A stretch of DNA of 64,000 nt from contig OX439039.1 in assembly GCA_949317995.1 (NCBI GenBank), forward strand, positions 17,041,282 to 17,105,281, given 5' to 3'. Position numbers and translations under genes: made by a program. Shown here in pieces: positions 58,700 through 64,000 of this stretch; the first letter of the stretch is position 1; each line of letters opens with the position of its first letter. Source of the stretch: Acholoe squamosa (taxonomy: Eukaryota; Annelida; Polychaeta; Phyllodocida; Polynoidae). The notes beneath the pieces were generated by a model. That model worked only from the letters and a program-made list of their open reading frames with translations, had not been told where the DNA came from and searched no databases.

Positions 58700-60860
58700 G
58701 CTGGTATAGCCTAAAAATCGATCAAAATCGTTTCTCTATCAATTTTATACATCGTATACAAAGGTACGTTGTATGTGGCAAGAAGATAGGCCTAAATATT
58801 GTGTCCGAGAGAGACAAACAGGGACAGAGACAGAGAGACAGACAGAGATAGAGGGAGCTCTCATGCCTGAGCCCACTACTTCTATTTAACTCTTTACGGA
58901 GATCAATTATTGGGGACCTTCCTAGAGTTTCCTTATTTGCTAGATTTTTCTCTCTAATTCTTTTCTTTCAAGTTCTATAAATTGTTAGTTTTACCAAGAT
59001 GGAATGCCAGTAATGGCTAAACACACAACAAACTGGTATAGACATATAAGTCATTGGGTCTTTGGTCTGTACCGTGTAGGTTAGGTTTGGTATAGGGAAG
59101 TGGTGCGAGTGGATCAGAATGGAAATAAAGGTTCTACTCACGCTTTCATTTTCATTGTATGCTCGCTCGCCAGCCATTTATTTTCTCACCTGTAATTTTA
59201 CGTGGTGGAGGAACAAAAGGTAAGGGGGAAGAGGGTAGCAGGAGCAGTATTTCGGAAATTTTTTCTCTTTTTTTTTCAAGCTATGAGAAGCCCTTCGTTT
59301 AAAGAAATTATATATAATTTATTCTGTTTAAAATTAAAATATAATAAAATGGCAACAAGGTTCACATAGCATGTACATATAGAATCGGTGGGGGGGGGGG
59401 GGTAAAAAGCTCTGGATATCAACCATTGAAGCCGAGTATGGTGTGTAATGTATGTATGCTCATGTTCCTTACTTGACACTTGGGGATACCCCTTCAATAT
59501 CGATATAATTATTCTGCCCAAGAGGCAAACGTTGAGGTCTTCTAGCCTATGTGTGCTGATATCATACTGTATGAAGTGGACCTCTTCAGAACTATGGAGC
59601 CACTTGAACACGTCTTACTTTTCTTATCGTATCAATAAAACACAATATCAATGTCTCGTCATAGACACTTCTACTGTTTTCAGAACAGGTATAATACGGG
59701 GGAAAGGAGACTATAGATACCATCCCTTTAAGTTGGAACTGCCTATGTAATCTGCTATCAACTCGACTTTGTAAAATGTTGTGAATTAAATGTGATGTAT
59801 ATATTACTACTACCTGACCATGGGACAGCTTAGAGTCCAGGTGAACCTGCGAGGTTTAATCTTTTGGGGCTTATTTGACATTTTTTCAGTAGTACATTTT
59901 AAAGAGTACACTATGGAAACAAAGGTCTCAAAGAGAGGTTGACTTTCATGGTCGAAATGTGGTCCAAATTAATTGAAGAACTGCACATTGTAATTATGGT
60001 CAGCCCATAGACTGGGTGTAATCCACTCAGTAATTCATCTGTAGTAGTGTCAACAGGCAATGTTTTACTAATCATGAACTACCGGTAATCATATTCCTCT
60101 GTATTATCCCATTAAGGGCCACACTGTGCTATGAGCTTTGTTTACCGCCATGATGCACCAATCCACGACCAGTGACTCATTGGCGCATCCTGGTGCATGT
60201 ATCTTGATCGCTTTAGTGAATGCACCCAATCTGCTATGGCCCCACCATGCATGCAACTTTTTATTTATATATGCCATGGTGGCACATATAGTTACACTGT
60301 ATTCTCTTCGCAATTGTATTAACAAGCTGCACATGAAACAGTTCCTTGAACTACTCACCCCCCCCCCAACACACACAGACACTTTTCATGCCTCTACACG
60401 TTTTGAGTCGTCTCAGACCCCAGCACACAACATGTATAGTCCCACCGGAGCCTAACTCATGACTCACTTTTTTTTCTATTTTCACTATATCTTATCTAAA
60501 ACCATCTCATGATAGATTAAGGAGCTTGTGGGCCTTATTAAGTGTCGTGCTAAATCCTTTTGAATTATTTATTCATTCTCTCCCCCCCCCCTCTCTCTCT
60601 CTCTCTCTCGCTGCCATTATCATTTTCAAAACACTCTCCCGTCCTATATCCGGGTGTGGTGCAATCCGTTTGGATCAGTGTGTAATCAGTGACTAGTTTA
60701 CCCCTTAAAATGCAAAGTACACTTGCACTTCTACAGTGTTCGAGTGTTCAATTTGACATGTCTATATCCACTGAATCTGTATTATGTAGATACATGCCAA
60801 GATAGTTTAAACCGTGTTTAGTTTTGTCTCTGTCTGTCTGCCCTGTCTGTCTGTCTGTCT
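58700..60860. other. No gene seen
   Basis: Mostly AT-rich, with C-runs and short frames lacking motifs. Confidence 0.5.
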
Positions 60861-60869
60861 CTGTATCTG

Positions 60870-60871
60870 TT

Positions 60872-60947
<76 letters not shown>
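60870..60947. repeat. (CT)n microsatellite
   Basis: A CT dinucleotide run continued by degenerate TCTA repeats to about 61,000. Serine/leucine-repeat frames over it are artefacts. Confidence 0.95.
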
Positions 60948-60950
<3 letters not shown>

Positions 60951-62755
60951 CTCTCTATTTCCCTATATCTCTATCTCTTTCTCTATCCATCTATCTATCT
61001 ATGTGTAGCATTTTGGGCCACACCGAAAAATTCCCCAGAGAAAATTATTAAAGTGGGACCCAAAAAAGTCAATCAATTCCCTATACCCTCGACTTTAAAA
61101 TTAAAAAAAAAAAAATCAATCACTGAGACCAAGGTGATTCCTAGGCTGTTTTCACTGTATGTCAGTGTATACTTAGCGGCCCACCTAGGGGTTTAATCCT
61201 ATATTTGTACATGTTATAAACCGTATACTGACTGTAGCCACCACTCTGCTACATGTCCGATCACATCAAGACTTCTCAACTCAAACTTTATACTAACCCT
61301 GAATAAAGGCCGTAGTTTCTATCAAAGCTTAACTGAGTTGGGTGGCTGTCGGCTATGTCATACTCGAGGAACTGTTTGAAATGCATCATGTTTTGAATGA
61401 ATGTATAAACCAATATTAATGAATGTATAAACTAATATAAAAAATAATGATTTAAAAAAGTGTCTTGCATGCCTTTTCCTGATTGGATTTTCTACATATA
61501 CTGACCAATTACTCCCCCCCAACACACACACACACACACACGAACACACACAATGAAATTCCCAGTCCGAAGACATACTATTTCTGATAGTGAGCTCGTA
61601 TGTCAGTCATTCAAAAGAAAAATATCTCATCATACTTGATTAGATTAATAATCTCGAGTATTTTGAGTATTACGTATCCAAACTGCCTAACCAACAGCCA
61701 AAGACAGGGACACATGCTGCTACCTGCCATGGTAACCTTGGTTCTCAAAATAAGGTCAATGCAATGAAGAGATGACGCGTTTATTACATAATTGATAAGC
61801 CATATTTCTTTTCATTTTTTTCTCACAACGATTCTACCTAACACCACCATTGAGGTTATTTTAGTTTCAAAGATATAGCGGCGTGGGTAGGGACCGACTA
61901 CTTTACCTCCCCGACACCTGCAACACCGTATACTTCCCTCTGTCACAAAACCATTCCCACAGGTTATTTTAATCTGAAGCTGACACTCTTCTTTAACGGT
62001 AGATCACACACTATGTGAGACATCTAAGTCAAATAAAGAATCCACTTTGAATATGTCTACAAATATATGTATATCAATGGCCATGCACACGCCCCCCCCC
62101 CCCCCATATAGAAAGTTAAGGCTTATACCTAAACCCCACATGTATGTATTGAAGGATTTTTTCCCCATATACCATTACTAAATTCAAACCCTGTGGGAAA
62201 TGTATAAAAACTGGATATGTTACTAAGTTATTCGCCATGAATTTGGTTCCTACATGAATAGCATAAGCTAAGATATGAATCGCAGTCTAATGACTTGGGA
62301 CTAACCCCCCTCACAACATTCACACATATCCACCCTACCCACGGTAGACTTATACCGGTATATTATTAGGTTTCCTTACTGTTAGACTAAGCACCTGGAG
62401 ATATATACTCTTCTAGCTGATCCACCTATGGTAGTGGCCATTTTGTTCCGTAAACCCCTTAATCAATGCAATGCAAAGCGGACCAGTAGTCACCAGAAGA
62501 ATATATGTTGCGTCACACTGATTCATATCAATCTCATAAATCTGACATGAATAAAGCACATATTATATTTACTAAGGCTGCATCATGACAACTATAATGA
62601 GCTTGATGTATTAGTACAGTGTCTGGCATTTCAAAAGCGCAAAGGCGAAAAATTGTCCTTCCAACAAAATCACAAAACGAGTTTACTTTCCCCTACTTGC
62701 ACCTTTTACAAACCTATATCTTTATCTGAAGAAAAAAAGTATACATTTCAAATAT
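60948..62755. other. No gene seen; simple repeats
   Basis: Contains a short (CA)n near 61,523-61,540, a C-run near 62,094-62,105 and degenerate (TCTA)n near 60,985-61,000. Confidence 0.5.
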
Positions 62756-62757
62756 TG

Positions 62758-62790
62758 CTGATGAAGGGCTAAAAAGAGCCCGAAACGTCG
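62758..62790 (+). ncRNA. Hammerhead-ribozyme-like core, Penelope-type context
   Basis: CTGATGA at 62758-62764, a stem GGGCT/AGCCC (66-70 with 77-81) closed by AAAAAG, then GAAAC at 62782-62786 and GTC at 62787-62789. This is the order of the hammerhead catalytic core. The ACGT after GAA is self-complementary, as in minimal hammerheads that act as dimers in Penelope-like elements. One extra A (62765) separates the core from stem II and stem I is weak, so activity is doubtful. Confidence 0.5.
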
Positions 62791-62796
62791 AATCAC

Positions 62797-63087
62797 ATGT
62801 TGGCGCTATACAGTAGACCTAATAATTATGCCCCTATGGCTGGTTGCCCAGTGCTAGGTCCAACTAACTCAGAAGGCCGCCTGAGTGAGAGTCTTAGGCC
62901 AAAGCTAACAAATCTGTGTGTTTCACAACGTCAGTTTAAAAGATTTAACCATTTATTGCTAGACTGGTACCTGTGTGGAAATATCTATGAAAACCCAATT
63001 ATGCAATGCTGTTATCACTTTCTGACCCATTTAATAAATAATTCATTAAAGTCTTACATCTCACTTGTTTATCGCTTCGTGAAATGA
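62797..63087 (+). other. Possible Penelope-like element fragment, not a confident gene
   Basis: A 96-codon frame follows the hammerhead-like motif. It shows no reverse-transcriptase or GIY-YIG motif. I keep it only as a candidate remnant of the element that carried the ribozyme. Confidence 0.25.
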
Positions 63088-63089
63088 GT

Positions 63090-63640
63090 AAATCAGTGAT
63101 AAAAAAAACTGAGATTTTCAATAGTTACCTGATGCTACATTACATGTAGAATCCCACAAATTCCCTATAGCAAGTATAATACGACTTGGTCCCCTTTACC
63201 TACTAGTGCGTTTTTAAAACTTTGAATCTCTGCGTGTCCTATTTATTGATTACTCTAGAATCTAATCAATTATATTGAACATCCGTTTATCATATCGATA
63301 TAAATGGTCAAATGTATATCTATCAACGTTTAAATCAGAACACAAACTAAACCACTGTACACTCATGTAAAATTCCAATAACTTAACCCTCTAAGGGCCT
63401 CAAATGCAATGATGTATCATACCGATTGGTCCCTATGATGCCCACATGGTTAACAATTGGGGGAAGTTAAGTGAATCACAATCCTTTCAACCAAATTTCT
63501 AATGAGTGCTTTGTCTACCACAAGCTGCGTCCAGCCCCACAATTCCCTAATTCTCTAACTGTGAGGTGAAACAAAGCCTACTTAGTACTCACTCTGGGTG
63601 CCTGGTGGTGGTCCCCATGTAGAGGCACGTGTGGGGACGG
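63090..63640. other. Upstream region of beta-tubulin; repeat remnant
   Basis: Near 63,385-63,450, TTAACCCTCTAAGGGCC followed by GATGTATCATACC resembles the TTAA-flanked repeat family. The remainder is unremarkable. Confidence 0.4.
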
Positions 63641-63680
63641 TTGTCATGTTCGTGTTGTGGTGACCAGTGAGGTGGTGAGG

Positions 63681-63688
63681 TATATAAG
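63681..63688 (+). promoter_or_regulatory. TATA box of the beta-tubulin gene
   Basis: TATATAAG lies 101 bases before the ATG. Transcription would start about 30 bases downstream, near 63,711-63,720, where CTCACATT gives a plausible initiator. The leader would be about 65 bases and unspliced. Confidence 0.75.
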
Positions 63689-63748
63689 CTTGTGTGTGTC
63701 CAGCACAGGTCGGTACTCACATTTACAAGCTGTAAGAAGCTGCATTAA

Positions 63749-64000
<252 letters not shown>

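Overview
This window looks like nuclear DNA of a marine invertebrate animal. It is AT-rich, gene-poor and packed with transposable elements. Three things show it is eukaryotic: a spliced transposase gene with a clean GT-AG intron, a TATA-containing promoter in front of the first 73 codons of a beta-tubulin gene at the right edge, and a Pol III type tRNA-Leu gene. I cannot fix the phylum. The tubulin protein is too conserved, and the repeat content would fit a deuterostome or a lophotrochozoan.

Only two host genes are convincing: tRNA-Leu(UAG) on the minus strand at 58.6 kb, and the 5' end of beta-tubulin on the plus strand from 63,782 to the window end. Nearly everything else I can interpret is mobile or repetitive DNA. 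From left to right:
- 0-2.4 kb: the 5' LTR, primer-binding site and gag-like region of a minus-strand LTR retrotransposon that runs off the left edge.
- 7.48-10.41 kb: a 2.9-kb foldback element with 9-bp target duplications, whose arms are filled by an 11-bp minisatellite.
- 12.9-25.5 kb: several short inverted-repeat elements (MITE-like).
- 26.6-29.5 kb: a decayed, intron-containing Crypton-type tyrosine recombinase gene. A TTAA-flanked element splits its last codons.
- 30.2-32.5 kb: a higher-order tandem array with a unit of about 837 bp.
- 33-40 kb: twin hairpins and nested MITEs.
- 40.4-43.0 kb: a decayed plus-strand non-LTR retrotransposon with endonuclease and reverse transcriptase remains.
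- 44.2-50.6 kb: two more foldback elements, a 44-bp perfect palindrome, and hAT-like, Harbinger-like and other MITEs, plus two copies of a 387-bp repeat.
- 51.5-53.85 kb: a recent 1,168-bp tandem duplication.
- 55.0-57.7 kb: a much better preserved minus-strand non-LTR retrotransposon with a poly(A) tail.
- 62.76 kb: a hammerhead-ribozyme-like core of the kind linked to Penelope-like elements.

The most unusual signal is the set of foldback elements. Their arms are arrays of short tandem repeats in inverted orientation. Two of them (7.5-10.4 kb and 44.2-44.8 kb) share a C-rich unit of 14-16 bp, which suggests one family that renews its arms by tandem amplification. Most long open frames in the window, including the tyrosine/cysteine/threonine-rich ones at 7.7-9.8 kb and the phenylalanine-rich ones at 46.4-47.4 kb, are by-products of these repeats and are not listed as genes.
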